NCBI RefSeq assembly: GCF_026745355.1
Contig: NC_079203.1
Coordinates: 5,739,352 to 5,803,351, forward strand
Length of the DNA: 64,000 nucleotides
From: Beta vulgaris subsp. vulgaris
Taxonomy: Eukaryota; Streptophyta; Magnoliopsida; Caryophyllales; Amaranthaceae
Direction: 5' to 3'
Shown here piece by piece: positions 40,690 through 51,674 of the stretch. The notes under the pieces are model-generated. The model saw only the letters and a list, made by a program, of their open reading frames with translations. It was not told the origin of the DNA and ran no database searches. Position 1 is the first letter of the stretch. Each line of letters starts with the position of its first letter. The translations under genes and the position numbers were made by a program.

Positions 40690-42600
40690 AACAATAAAAC
40701 TAACTGAAAAAAAAAACAGCATCAACTGAAAAATACAAAGATCAACTGAAAGAATACCAACATCAACTAAAAGCAGCACCATCAACTGAAACAATAGCCT
40801 AGATTATTTTTAAGGTAGTCTATATAGTGCTTCAGTTAGACTTCTTTGTGTTTCAGATAGTCTATATAGTGCTTCAGTTAGACTTGTTTGCATTTCAGCT
40901 TATATAGATTGTGCTTCAGTTAGACTAGTTTATTTTTCAGTTAGTCTTTACAGTCCTTCAAAGTAACTTCTTTATTTTTCAGCTAGTATTTGTTGTGCTT
41001 CAAGTAGCCTTGTTTATTTTTCAGCTAGTCTACATAGTGCTTAAGTTAGACTTGTTTGTTTTTCGGATAGTCTATATAGTGCTTCAGTTAGACTTGTTTA
41101 TTTTTCAGCTAGTCTATATAGTGCTTCAGTTAGACTTGTTTGTTTTTCAGATAGTCTATATAGTGCTTCAGTTAGACTTGTTTGTTTCTCAGCTAGTCTC
41201 TACAGTCATTCAAAGTAACTTCATTATTGTGCTTCACTTAAACTTGTTGCTTTATCAGCTAGTCCTTATTATTTCATTTAGTATAATTATTCTTTCATTT
41301 CATTCTATTCCAATTACACTTAAAATTTTCATTGCAAATTTACATTACTTCAGTTAGACTTGTTTCTTTTATCAGTTAGTCAATATAGTGCTTCAGATAG
41401 ACTTGTTCGTTTTTCAGCTAGTATATAAAGTGCTTCAGATAGACTTGTTCGTTTTTCAGCTAGTATATAAAGTGCTTCAGATAGACTTGTTCGTTTTTCA
41501 GCTAGTCTATATAGTGCTTCAGATAGACTTGTTTGTTTTTCAGATAGACTTCTCCCTTTGTCAGCTAGTCTATATAGTGCTTCAGATAGACTTATTTAGT
41601 TTTCAGTTAGGCTTATTTAGTTTTCAGTTAGACTTATTTAGATTTTAGTTAGACTTATTTAGTTTTCAGTTAGACTTATTAAGTGTTCAGTTAGAGTAAT
41701 TTAGTTTTCAGTTGGACTTATTAACTCTTCAGTTAGACTAATTTACGCTTCAGTTAGACTTATTTACTCTTCCGTTAGACTTATTTACTCTTCAGTTAGA
41801 CTGATTCAGTTAGACTTATTAAGTGTTCAGTTAGAGTAATTTAGTTTTCAGTTAGACTTATTAACTCTACAGATAGACTTATTTACACTTCAGTTAGACT
41901 TATTTTCTCTTCAGTTAGACTTATTTACTCTTCAGTTAGACTGATTCAGTTAGACTTATTTAGTTTTCAGTTAAACTTATTTAGTTTTCAGTTAGACTTA
42001 TTAACTCTTCACTTAGACTTATTTGCTCTTTAGTTAGACTATTTGCTCTTCAGTTAGACAGATTCAGTTAGACTTATTTAGTTTTCAGCTAGACTTATTT
42101 TCTTTTCAGTTGTGGTCTTCTTACTACTTCATTTAGTATAATGACTCTTTATTTCATTGTTTTCCAATTAGACTAAAAATATTCAGTTAAAATTTACATT
42201 GTTTCAGTTACACTACTTCATTTTTCAGTTACACTACATTTTTCAGTTACACTACTTCATTTTTCAGTTACACTACTTCATTTCCTTCAGTTACATCTTT
42301 ATTTTTTAAAAAAAGTAAACAAAAACAAATTAAAAACAACAAAAGAAAGGTAGAAATGTCTAAATGAAACTAAACAAAATCAACTGAAAGAATATAAGAA
42401 GCAACTAAAACAATACTAGAATCAACTGAAACAATACAAGAATCAACTGAAGGAATATAAATATCAACTGAAAACAACATCAACTAAAAGAATACAAGTA
42501 GCAACTGAAAGAATTTATAATCAACTGAAAGAATATATAAATATCAACTGAAAAACAACAACAACTGAAAACATGTGTATAAAACAACAAAAACTGAAAC
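40690..42600 (+). repeat. Largest CAGTTAG / CAGATAG array block of the MULE
   Basis: Reverse-sense ATCAACTGAAA words lie at 40690-40800. Then come units with TTTTTCAGCTAGTCTATATAGTGCTTCAGTTAGAC (40800-41230 and 41340-41600), a TTATT-spaced block (41600-42130) shared with 30590 and 38040, and TTTTTCAGTTACACTACTTC (42190-42290). Reverse-sense CAACTGAAA words close the block to 42600, before the first exon. Long open frames here (LQLDLFVFQL) are repeat artefacts. Confidence 0.88.
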
Positions 42601-43225
42601 ACAAACCCTAAAAACATGAAATAAATACTCTGATAAACTGAAAACATTCAAAAATAGAAAAAAAAATATCTAAACTACTCTAAGAACTTGAAATCTACCT
42701 TGGATCATAATCACCATCTTTCTCTTTCTTCTTCCCAGCAGTAGACATGCCAAATATTTTCCTGAAGATGCAAGACTCTTCACCTTCTTTGACTTCGGGC
42801 TACATTACAATTACAACAAAAACGCTCAAATTTTGAAAACAAAAAAAAAAATTTGCAGCAAAAACAAACGAAATTATACCTAGAATCATCATTTCTAATC
42901 CTCTTCACCATATTTGCGATGCAAACGTAATGGATTACGAACAAAAAAACACGCTAAGTTTCAACACAGAAGCAAGCAGAGAAGAGAAGCAGAGAGCAGA
43001 AAAATTCTAGAAATAATCAGTAAATAATATATCGGTTTCTTTGAAATGAAGAAGAATCAGTTTTAAAACTAGCGAGAATCAAGTAGAAATCCAAAAAACA
43101 GTTTCAAAATCGAAAAAAGATAATGACCTAATAACCGTTATATGTTTTTTCTAAAAATAAACAAAACTGCTGATCAACAAAACAAATATGAAAAAAAAAG
43201 AAAGCCCGCGCGTTTTTGATGGCCA

Positions 43226-43277
43226 GGCCCGTCCGACGGAAGCTATTGGGTCAGACGGTCTGACCCAATACTTTCAC
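43226..43277. repeat. Right terminal inverted repeat of the large MULE
   Basis: The sequence GGCCCGTCCGACGG, then GGTCAGACGGTCTGACCCAA and ACTTTCAC, aligns with the right end of the small MULE at 8885-8935. It contains its own short palindrome, GGTCAGACGGTCTGACC (the two arms are GGTCAGAC and GTCTGACC). Confidence 0.82.
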
Positions 43278-43805
43278 TTATTTTTATTACTAAATATTTT
43301 TATATTATTAAATCTAATTATTAAAATAGTAATATTAATTTACTTCTTAGATATTATTGTTATTATATTCATCATCAAGTATTAATATATTAATACAAAT
43401 AATATAAAATAATTATTATTAATTATCATTATTATCATTAATTATTATTATTATTAATTTATGATTATTAATATTATTTATTTATAACTATCATTTAAAA
43501 ATATCCAAAATACTATTATTATTATTATTCATTATTACTTATCATTATAATTATTATTTAATATTCATATTATTATTGTTTAAAATATTATTTATACATT
43601 CAATTTAATTCAATTTAATTCAATTTAATTTAATTTAATTCAATTCAATTCAATTCAATTCAATTCAATTCAGTTCAGTTCAGTTCAGCTCAGCTCAACT
43701 CCGATAAGTTCAGCTCCGATAAGTTCAGTTCAGTTCAGTTCAGTTCAGCTCCAATAAATTCAGTTCAGTTCAGTTCAGCTGTTTTATGCCGAAGAGAACA
43801 GGCCC
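43278..43805 (+). mobile_element. PIF/Harbinger MITE, right part only, cut by the MULE insertion
   Basis: This matches 29147-29678 of the complete copy and starts exactly at the MULE end. It ends ...GAGAACAGGCCC followed by TTA (43806-43808). Its left half is not next to the MULE's other side in the simple order expected after insertion. Confidence 0.88.
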
Positions 43806-44440
43806 TTAGTCACTATGTTAATATATAGAATCATTGCTCCGATTTGTACCTGTGGTTGGGCGCCTAATTTAGGCGCCTGACCACAGGTCCGGGCACCTAA
43901 TTTAGGTGTCTGGACACTTTTTTTTAAAGTCAATAGTTCGATTTTGTGTATTAAAAGAATTATAAAATTTCATTAATATCAATAATGCAATAATGTGGCC
44001 GGAAAATTAGTCGGAAAAGTTGACGGAGTTATTGTCGCCGTAAAAATTGCCGGAGTTCTTGATGGGAGATCCTTGTTGATGAAAGAGATGTAGCGAGGGA
44101 GTGATGGAGAGTGAAAGAGAGTGGGATAGTGAGTGTTAAAGTATAAATACATGTATATGTATTTATATAGGGTGTTAGTAAGAAATTCCAAGATGGCATT
44201 TAGCAAATGAGTAAAAACTGAACCAAACAAAGCACAAGGGTTTAGAAATTGTGAGAATCGAATTTGTGATAAACTAATAAAGTAGTATACTCAGCAAGAC
44301 AGCAACCCTCATCAACTTTAAAGTTAAATGCTCCTTTATCTCGCAATACCATAGTCCGATCTAGTGGACTAAGGACCTACCTAAATGCTCCTCCATCTCT
44401 CAGTGCCTTAGTCCATTCGAGAGAATTAAGGACTTGGAGT
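43806..44440. other. Right copy of the MITE flank, then spacer
   Basis: Positions 43806-44060 copy 29679-29932, including the twin palindrome. From 44061 the sequence is single copy. Two imperfect 50-bp tandem copies (AAATGCTCC...TTAGTCC...AAGGAC) lie at 44328-44434. No gene is seen. Confidence 0.6.
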
Positions 44441-44978
44441 TAGGGATGGCAACGGTTTAGACTTGGACCGGCTATGCATAATCCGACTCCGACCCTACAA
44501 GAAGTCGGATTTTAAATTTGAGTCCGCGTCCGACTCCGACTCCGAAAATCTGAATCCGATCCGACTTAAATCCGAACATCCGACTTAAAATTCGAACATC
44601 CGATTCTGAACCCGATCCGACTTATTTTTCTGCCCATTTTTTTATAATAATACAAATAATCTAAATATTACTATTATTTTTAACAATCATTTCTTCAATA
44701 GGAAAATCCTATATAATACAATTGGCTGAAAGTCGAAGTCGGGTTATACATAAATAATACATTAATATAAATAAGAAAAAAGAATTTATTGACTCAGAGT
44801 CGAAGTCGGATTCGGATGTCGGATTATTTTATGAGATCCGACTCCAACCATCTTCCGACTCGGAGTCGGATTTTTAAACGGAGTCGAAGTCGAATTACTT
44901 TTTTGTCGGAGTCGACTTGGATTTTTTTTCTTAGGATCAGAGCGTCTAGTCCGGACCCGAACTGGGTTGCCATCCCTA
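44441..44978. mobile_element. hAT-like MITE with GAGTCGGA words
   Basis: The ends TAGGGATGGCAAC and GTTGCCATCCCTA are a perfect inverted pair. CTTGGAG lies outside both (44433-44439 and 44979-44985; an eighth base differs, T and C). The interior repeats TCCGACTCCGA / GAGTCGGA. An ORF pair of about 70 residues here reflects the repeats, not a gene. Confidence 0.75.
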
Positions 44979-44985
44979 CTTGGAG

Positions 44986-45633
44986 CAAGGGCCCTAGGCC
45001 ATAGGGAGAAACAAAGGTTCTCACCTCCAGAATTTAGTGGGATCCGAAAGTTGGTGGGATTCGAATCTTAGATTTTTATAAGATGGATATCCTATCATTT
45101 AGGATATCCTACCATTTACACCAAGTACTACTTTCTTCAACACTAGGAAAGCTTGGTAACTGTTGCTTAGGAAACTGATGTCCTACGCCAAGCTACAACC
45201 CTTAGTCCTCTTAATAGTCCATCAGAGTGAAGAGGCGGTTGCAATTTTGTCCATGAGCAGTTTCAGCAAGCTATTAAATCTTGAGAAAGGTGGCAAAAAT
45301 GAAATTCAGACAGCGCGAAAATATAACAGTCGATGTAAACACTCAGGAAGTCATTCAGAAATTCAAGAGTACATGAGAAGTGAATCCCAGATAACATATT
45401 CACAGCAGACTAGTTGTTCCCTCCATGAAGCCAATGGATACAAAAACTGGAACCCATTATGCCAAATAAACATTCTCAACATCTTTAACTAGCTAAGCTC
45501 GTACATTGTTAAGCAACTTATCAAAACTTCAGCAAGCGCACCTTACGTGCACCTGCAACATGACCTAACAGATCAACTAGATGAATATATACATTACAAT
45601 TGAAGTTCACAATCAGTAAAATTTGCTGCAACT
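44986..45633. other. 3' flank of the LNK-like gene
   Basis: No gene is seen. A short imperfect inverted repeat around GGATATCCTA(CC)ATTTA lies at 45080-45120. Confidence 0.35.
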
Positions 45634-47929
45634 TCAATATGTGTTCTGACCACCAAAGCACAACTGATTGGATTGATCTTGTGTTTGGTGACTAAACACA
45701 GGGACTTCGCATTGAGCTAACAAATCAGAAGTTTTTGAGCCAGCTGCCTCATTGAAGCCACAGGCTCCTGTTGCTGCAAACTTTCTGCCACTCTGCATAT
45801 ATTCAGGAGGCGATGCTGGTAGATGATCTTGAACATTTGTATCTGCCTTGCTAAACATCAAATATGCTACAGCTCTGTCTATCGCGTTGGATTTTGATTC
45901 GCCTGTCTCCATTGTACTTGACCTGGAAACCGGTATTGATAGTTAGAATTGGACTGTTAAAAAAAATGATCTACAAAGGCATTATATTTTCTTCTTTTTT
46001 TTCCTTTTAAATTGTGGTTTTGTTTGAGTGGTGACTGGTGAGAGTGATAGAAACTTGATAATAACTGCAAAATGAATAAAACCATAATTGACAGAAACTA
46101 ATGCCAGTAGAGCTAAAAACAGGTGCTGAATATACCTTGAGTGATCACTAGTCTGAGGCAAAGAAGACTCGTCGAAAGAAAACCCTTCAGCCATGGAATT
46201 TTTTGATGCCTGCTCCTCTGAGTGCTTAGCAAGTCGGTAAATGGAATCCCGAAGGCAGAGTCGCGTATTATCATTCAACTATAAAAGTTAAGGTATTGAC
46301 CAAGTATCAGCAGCTATGAAATACAAAAAGTAGTCTTAAAGTAAGATGATTTGATATATGAGTTACTCCACCTGATTAAGGACGGTCTCAAGTCCCATAA
46401 GCACCGATTCTTCAACTGATGACAAATCATTGAACTCGAGCGTTCTTGATGTCTCGTAGTCAGAAGGATCCAAGTCCCTAGTCTCCAGTACCTCAAAAAA
46501 ATAATGTGAATTAATAAACGGTACATCTGTAAATCAGACAAAAGGAGTTTAGTTTAGCTCTCCCAGACCTAGAATGCAGGGAGAATGTTATACACTCATA
46601 CTAATAAAAAGATCCACAAGCAGCAGGGAAAGATCTAAAACTCACATTTATTTCATTTTACTTTTAGCCATTTAGGGCATGGGTCGCACTAAGAGTAAAG
46701 TATTAAGTGGGAAATGGGAGGGAAAGAGAGAGAGAGATAGAGAACTGTGATACATGGAGATGATGATAGATGGAATGAGGTAGAAAATGTGTCAAGATGA
46801 GGGAAGAATGGGAAATTATTACCATCATTTTAGGGGTAATAGTTACCCACCATCCTCCTAGGGTAATGTATTACCCCAAATGAGGGTAACAATTCCCTCC
46901 TTCGGTATTCCCTCCTCGCATTATCACTACACATTCCCTTCTAAGTAACACTATATTTACATATACAGTGAGTAGTAGTTTAGACAGCAATCTCACCTTT
47001 ATTGATGATGGACCACAAGTCTGGCCTGAGTTGTGTCTGGAATTAAGTTTGTCTGGATGGACATGTCCATTAACTGAGCCATGTGAATAAGAGAAGTTGG
47101 GATTATTGAACCCCTTTAAGCTTCCCACTCCATCTGTATCACAAGAATCACTCTGAAAATCCATCATTTTGTTCATTGAATCACTATCAGATGGCATATC
47201 AATGTAGAGAGATTGTAGTGGTAGGACATCATCTTGGAGCAAGGAACTCCTATAGCAAATCAACATACAGATAGAGGCTAAGAAAATGAAGGGGAAACAA
47301 GACAGGTATGACAACATAATTGAATAGAGAAGCATCCTCATCGACTGCTTATGGCAAATTCGACACCCAAACAAGTTAAACTCTTATATGGAAAAAAAAA
47401 CAAGAACATACAGAAATGCCAGCAACAAAGTCATTTCAGCTTCAATGGGATATCCAATTTTCCTTTTCTCGAAGATACAGGAGATTGTAAAACATGATTA
47501 CATGCATAAAACTGTAAAAGCAGGTATGCTAAAACTCCAGATATTATACCTGTACAAGAACATGTCATCCTCTGGGTCAGTCCCTGTAAGATCATTGAAG
47601 TAGTAATCCGGTCGGGCAGAAGCAGCAGAATTCCTTAGAAAGGACTGAGAATTCTCAGAAGATCCTCCAAATTCGCTGGAGTCATGGGAATGCTCTCCGT
47701 CAGCTTGATTTACCTCTTTGTTTCCAGGTCTTCCAAACAACATTCGCTGCTGAGGTTTCACATTCGCAATGTTACCAGAATCAAAGGTGTTCTCCCATCC
47801 AGAATTCCCTCCAATTCCACATGTTTCCCATTGCATCCAACTATCAGGGGATGGAAGCCTGTCAAAGTACTCTTGATCTTTCAGGACAACAAAATCACCT
47901 TCATCATGTCCAAAATACCAGTCTGTCAT
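45634..47929 (-). CDS. LNK-family (night light-inducible, clock-regulated) protein, LNK3/LNK4-like, five coding exons
   Basis: LNK proteins are transcriptional co-activators that bind RVE/MYB-like clock factors and promote evening gene expression. Coding exons on the minus strand: 47929-47550, 47249-46997, 46491-46372, 46278-46136 and 45922-45634 (TAG); all junctions are GT-AG and in phase, giving 394 residues. The start MTDWYFGHDEGDFVVLKDQE and DRLPSPDSWMQW is the typical LNK3/LNK4-type N-terminus. A conserved block then reads NDLSSVEESVLMGLETVLNQ and LNDNTRLCLRDSIYRLAKHS, like the RLCIRD..YRLA motif of LNKs, and a C-terminal part has SNAIDRAVAYLMFSK. The exon containing the ATG begins at 47935 after a 5'-UTR intron of 3.45 kb that runs to 51388. 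The protein is longer than I recall for Arabidopsis LNK3/4 and shorter than LNK1/2, so the exact subgroup is uncertain. No damage is seen. Confidence 0.75.
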
Positions 47930-48414
47930 TGTTATCTGCGAACATAAGAAACAAAAAGCAAATTGTTAAAACCAAAATCTTCAACTATCAGAATATTAGC
48001 ATCATATCTTGAAGTTAATCCACTGCAGTCTTTTTCTCCCGAAAGTCTAAACTTTCTCACTTGCCTATGTGTTGAGTTATATGATGAAACATTATTGTTA
48101 CATTCATCTACCAAACAAACGAAAGAGTCCAACATGCCGAAAACATCATGAAACAAAACAATTTTTCCTTTGTACCAAACTAACAGACTACATTTGACCT
48201 CATATCAGTCTTCGCTAACCTTCAACTAGTATTGTAATTCATTAGGAGTACTGATTAATAAAACCTGCAATATTATTTTTCTTCAGGATGATGTATCCAC
48301 AAAAATAAAATAAAAAGTTTCTAAATCAATGTACTGTTCTATAAAGGATTGGTCAAAGTTAACAACTTTCAAGTTTATGACTTGAGCATATTACCCAGTA
48401 TTATGTCCAAAATG

Positions 48415-48738
48415 CAGGGCCGTTCCTGATAATTTTTGGGCCCTAGGTGGACCTAAAAATAAAGGCCCATATATGAGTCGATCCTAATATTTTATAGGTC
48501 ATATAATTAAAACCTTCGTACCTAAAACTATAATCTATATTTTGTTAATGATACCAATAAAAAATAAGCACATAATATTATTAAAAATTGCACAAAAATA
48601 GCACAAATTTCACTAAATATTCAAAAAGTGTATCAATTTTTATTTAACTGGTCATAGTTAATTTCTTTTTTGGGCCCCACATGATCGTGGGCCCTGGGCG
48701 GCGGCGGCACTCCTTGCCTACCCTCAGAACCGGCCCTG
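48415..48738. mobile_element. hAT MITE in the LNK-like 5'-UTR intron
   Basis: A perfect 8-bp TSD, CCAAAATG, lies at 48407-48414 and 48739-48746. The ends are CAGGGCCGTTCCTGA and TCAGAACCGGCCCTG. It is 324 bp with a GGGCCC-rich right end and has no coding capacity. Confidence 0.9.
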
Positions 48739-48746
48739 CCAAAATG

Positions 48747-50710
48747 GTAGTGACAATAACCTCCTCCCACCACCGCTTTTTTCATAGTTTTTGCAGACCA
48801 AATTTTTCATTACTTAATGCAATTGATTTAATAGGAGTTTTTGTAGAATGAATAGAGAGGAAAAAGAGTCTGACGCGCATATGCATAGCTCTGTCTTTTG
48901 TTAAAAGCTCATTAAGATATTGACATGCCGCTATTCTCTTTCAGTCTTTCATACCTCATCTCTTCACCGTCTAAGATTTCCTACTGCACAAGGTTTTCTT
49001 TTTTTAGTTTTTCTATCCTAGCTTATAACAAAAGATTAGGTCCCCCACACTACCCCCCTTCCCTGCCCCTTTTTATATGAATGATTAAAAAACACCCACA
49101 ACACTTCTTATATTGTTGGCCGCAAAAAAGACTTATTATGACCGCAAAAAACTCTTTTATGCTGCACAAAACTATCATTTTCGCCCAATAAATTACCCCC
49201 TTCATTTTGAAAGTTCTTCCTACTTTGACTAATTTATTCTTATAAAAAATTCCAAATAAAAATAATAAAAGAAAACGGAAGGAGCAAATAGTATTATAAT
49301 TTTTTACAATCTCTATTTCCTTGAGTTCTTCTACTACCCTCTTCTAGTGGTAAAATTCCGAAAAATGACTCCTAAAAATCATCTTATGATTTATAAAAAA
49401 AACATTTGCAAAAACACTTCGGAAAAATATATATTAAAAAATAATAATGGGTAAAGTTTATTATAGAAACCCTATCAATTCTTTTAACTAAGAAGTCAAT
49501 GGTCGTAGTCAAAGTTTAACATGTAAAATGTCAAGAGAAGATGGTTACTCTTGAAAGGATTAAAGTGAGGACAAGTTTTTGTTTAGTGCCTAAAACAAAG
49601 AAAAGCGAGGATGTTTTTTGGATCAAAGACAGCTATTACAATTAGGTACAATCTATAGTGTGGCTGACAGAGCTGACACCATTCATACAGCTCACTGGTT
49701 AATTTGAGAGGCAATTTTGGTAATAAGAAGAAAGTATGAGCAATTTAACTAGATTCTCCTCCCATCCAAATTGATTGCCATAATTTTCTTTCAACTGACC
49801 CTACACGTAGTCATCCATTAAAAACTCAAACCTTTTCACTTTCATAGTAAAACTTTATGCAGAATACTTTACGATAAAAAAAAGTAAGAAAAAAAATACA
49901 ATTACTAGTTCCTCACATTATTCTAATAGAAAATTTATGGTCCTAAAAAACTCGATCCTAATAAGGCAAGGGGAGATATAAGATCTACTCATTTAGACTA
50001 AAAATCGAAAATTTTACGGTAATATAACAATTTTCAACTAAAATCAAAAGATGACGAGAATCAAACCCTACTTAATCCTCTACAAGTTCCTCACTTGATC
50101 TAGTGGATTACATTAGCTTTCATTTAAATATGTAATTTCATATCAAAATATCAAACTCTTCTACATTTTATCCACACATGCTAAATCACTAATGTTAGAG
50201 CTATGTTTTTACAACCAAGAAAACAACAAATGGAGCAAGTTAAGTAAAAATCTAAATTACAACAAAACTAACCTGAAATTCAAAATCGAAAATAACATAG
50301 AATTCTAATACATTTGATAGAATTAAAAATAGCCTATACAACTCAATAAAGAGGAGGAGAGTTCTGACCACTTACACGCCCAAAGGAAGTTCCATAGTCC
50401 ATACTAAAACCAATAAGTAATAGTAAGAATGACTCCTTTAGCTTATATTGTTGTACTCTCTCCTCTTTCTCCAATATTAGACAACTCACATGTCACAACA
50501 GGCAAGGGTTTAACAAATTCAGATAGTAATCAATTGTACAAATCCACTGCTAAACTCAAACTTTCTTTCTATCATTCAACTTAATTTCTTGCAATTGAAC
50601 TACAAGTTAACAAGTACTCCTAGCTCATTTCGCGATAACTCGCTAACATTTAACACTTACTCCTATACATATAAAAACGAGAATCTATGCCTTTAAACAG
50701 TAAACTAAAC
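48747..50710. other. Remaining LNK-like 5'-UTR intron
   Basis: AT-rich intron DNA without genes. Short stretches resemble 3' tails of old repeats, but none could be bounded. Confidence 0.4.
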
Positions 50711-51310
50711 TCTGAAATTCAGATTATCATGAAAATCAATGAAATCAACCACTAAAATTTAAATCCTCAATTCCTACTCTCATCAATAATTTATCTCAAA
50801 CTATTCCATCAAAGTCATCAAAAGAACAAAATCTACATATAATTTCTGGTAAATGAAAAATAAACTCTGAGATCTACCTTATCATGAAAATTAATGAAAT
50901 CAACCTCCAAAACTCAAATTCTCAAATCCTACTCTCATCAATACTTAATCTCAAGCTTTTCCATCAAATTCATCAAAATAAAACTACACATAAATTCTGG
51001 TAAACGAAATTAAACTCTGAGATTCAGCTTATCATGAAAAATTAATACAATCAACCTCCAAAACACAAATTCTCAATTCCTACTCTCATCAATACTTAAT
51101 CTCAAGCTTTTCAATCAAGTTCATGAATAAAAAATAAAAATGAAGATACAATTTCTGGAAAACAAAATCATCAAATTCACAAACAACAAAAACTAACAAA
51201 CAAATTCTCAATTCCTACTCTTATCCAATACTTACTCTCAAGCTTTCGAATCAAATTCATGAAAAAATTAAGATAAAATAATTTCTGGAAAACAAAATCA
51301 TCAAATCACA
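50711..51310. repeat. About 150-bp tandem repeat next to the first exon of the LNK-like gene
   Basis: Units share CTCTGAGATTCAGCTTATCATG, a middle part with CTACTCTCATCAATACTTA, then CAAGCTTTTCCATCAAATTC and AATTTCTGGTAAA. Unit starts are near 50711, 50867 and 51015. A fourth and a partial fifth copy (51080-51310) lack the first words. The repeat ends about 75 bp from the 5'-UTR donor site. Confidence 0.8.
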
Positions 51311-51388
51311 AACAACAAAAACAACACAGTAGCTACTAAAATAAGACAAAAATCATCAAAAAAAATTAAAAATTCTCGAATAAATTAC

Positions 51389-51545
51389 CTCTTTAGTACT
51401 CTTTTTATCACTGAAATGAAGAATACCGAAGTTGAAATCCGTCGCTGAAAATCTGAAGAAACTCACAAGATTCTTGCTACTGAAACTTCAATTTGCAGAA
51501 ACAAACAATTGAATTTACAGATAGAGATAGAGAGAAAATAATTTA
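51389..51545 (-). other. 5'-UTR exon of the LNK-like gene
   Basis: On the minus strand the exon ends AAAGAG|GTAATT at 51389, a good donor. The 5' part is a CT-rich leader (CTCTCTCTAAATT). The right boundary (transcription start) is an estimate. It lies after a TATA-like AATATTTAAA on the minus strand at about 51565-51575. Confidence 0.55.
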
Positions 51546-51674
51546 GAGAGAGAAAGGTAGAGAGATTTAAATATTAAAATTGGGAATTTTTGTGGCTGAG
51601 ACCAAAATAAAAGTTGAACACAAAGAAGAGAAACACATGATTTTCTGTATACATATAAACAAAAATAAAATTAG

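Larger units (their letters stand above)
34071..42748 (-). pseudogene. Ulp1-type (C48) SUMO protease-like pseudogene of the MULE
   Basis: Coding pieces on the minus strand: 42748 to about 42699 (MSTAGKKKEKDGDYDPR), 40666-40560, about 40472 to 39640 (N-terminal domain, FGSLLDIRIKKFCPNLNLEV and FTISDVLGLPVSDR), 39590-39440, 38834-38690 and 37838-37450 (acidic Lys/Glu linker), 37091-36393, about 35720-35470 (charged helix), 35262-35116, 35020-34821 and 34394-34071. The protease core keeps all three catalytic positions: His in KDDHYTVLVLN, Asp in IENIDNR and Cys in NNFDCGVYAIKTME. The enzyme family cleaves SUMO-like modifiers. The copy is damaged: a frameshift at about 39768, stops at about 39630 and 39480, and frameshifts at about 37530 and 35000. 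The ATG at 42748 is the most likely start; an upstream ATG at 42911 joins out of frame. Nearly every intron is filled with CAGTTAG array. Confidence 0.82.
29933..43277. mobile_element. 13.3-kb Mutator-like element carrying FAR1-type and Ulp1-type genes, left terminus missing
   Basis: The right end (about 43226-43277) matches the terminus of the 6704-8935 MULE, including GGTCAGACGGTCTGACCCAA and a final CAC. Right outside is TTATTTTTA (43278-43286), a likely 9-bp TSD inside the MITE. The interior codes for a FAR1/MULE transposase-like protein (+) and a Ulp1-type protease (-). This gene pair recalls the Ulp1-carrying MULEs described as Kaonashi elements. No matching TIR is found near 29933, where the flank joins the FAR1 leader directly. 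Both genes are broken, so this copy is not autonomous. Confidence 0.8.

Noticed and set aside
40995..41648. ORFs of 86-120 residues with LQLDLFVFQLVY repeats (also 33372-33844, 34545-34730)
   Set aside because: The unit happens to lack stops in one frame. They lie in introns or gaps of the broken MULE genes and show no domain.
30330..42600. CRISPR-like look of regularly spaced short repeats
   Set aside because: This is plant nuclear DNA; units are directly joined, variable in length and have no unique spacers.
29147..44060. The two 0.78-kb direct repeats as LTRs of one retrotransposon
   Set aside because: They do not start TG or end CA, one begins inside a MITE, the interior lacks gag-pol, PBS and PPT, and the right one starts exactly at a MULE end.
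46680..46930. MITE in an LNK-like intron with GGGTAAT/ATTACCC hairpins
   Set aside because: Short inverted words are present but no consistent terminal pair or TSD.
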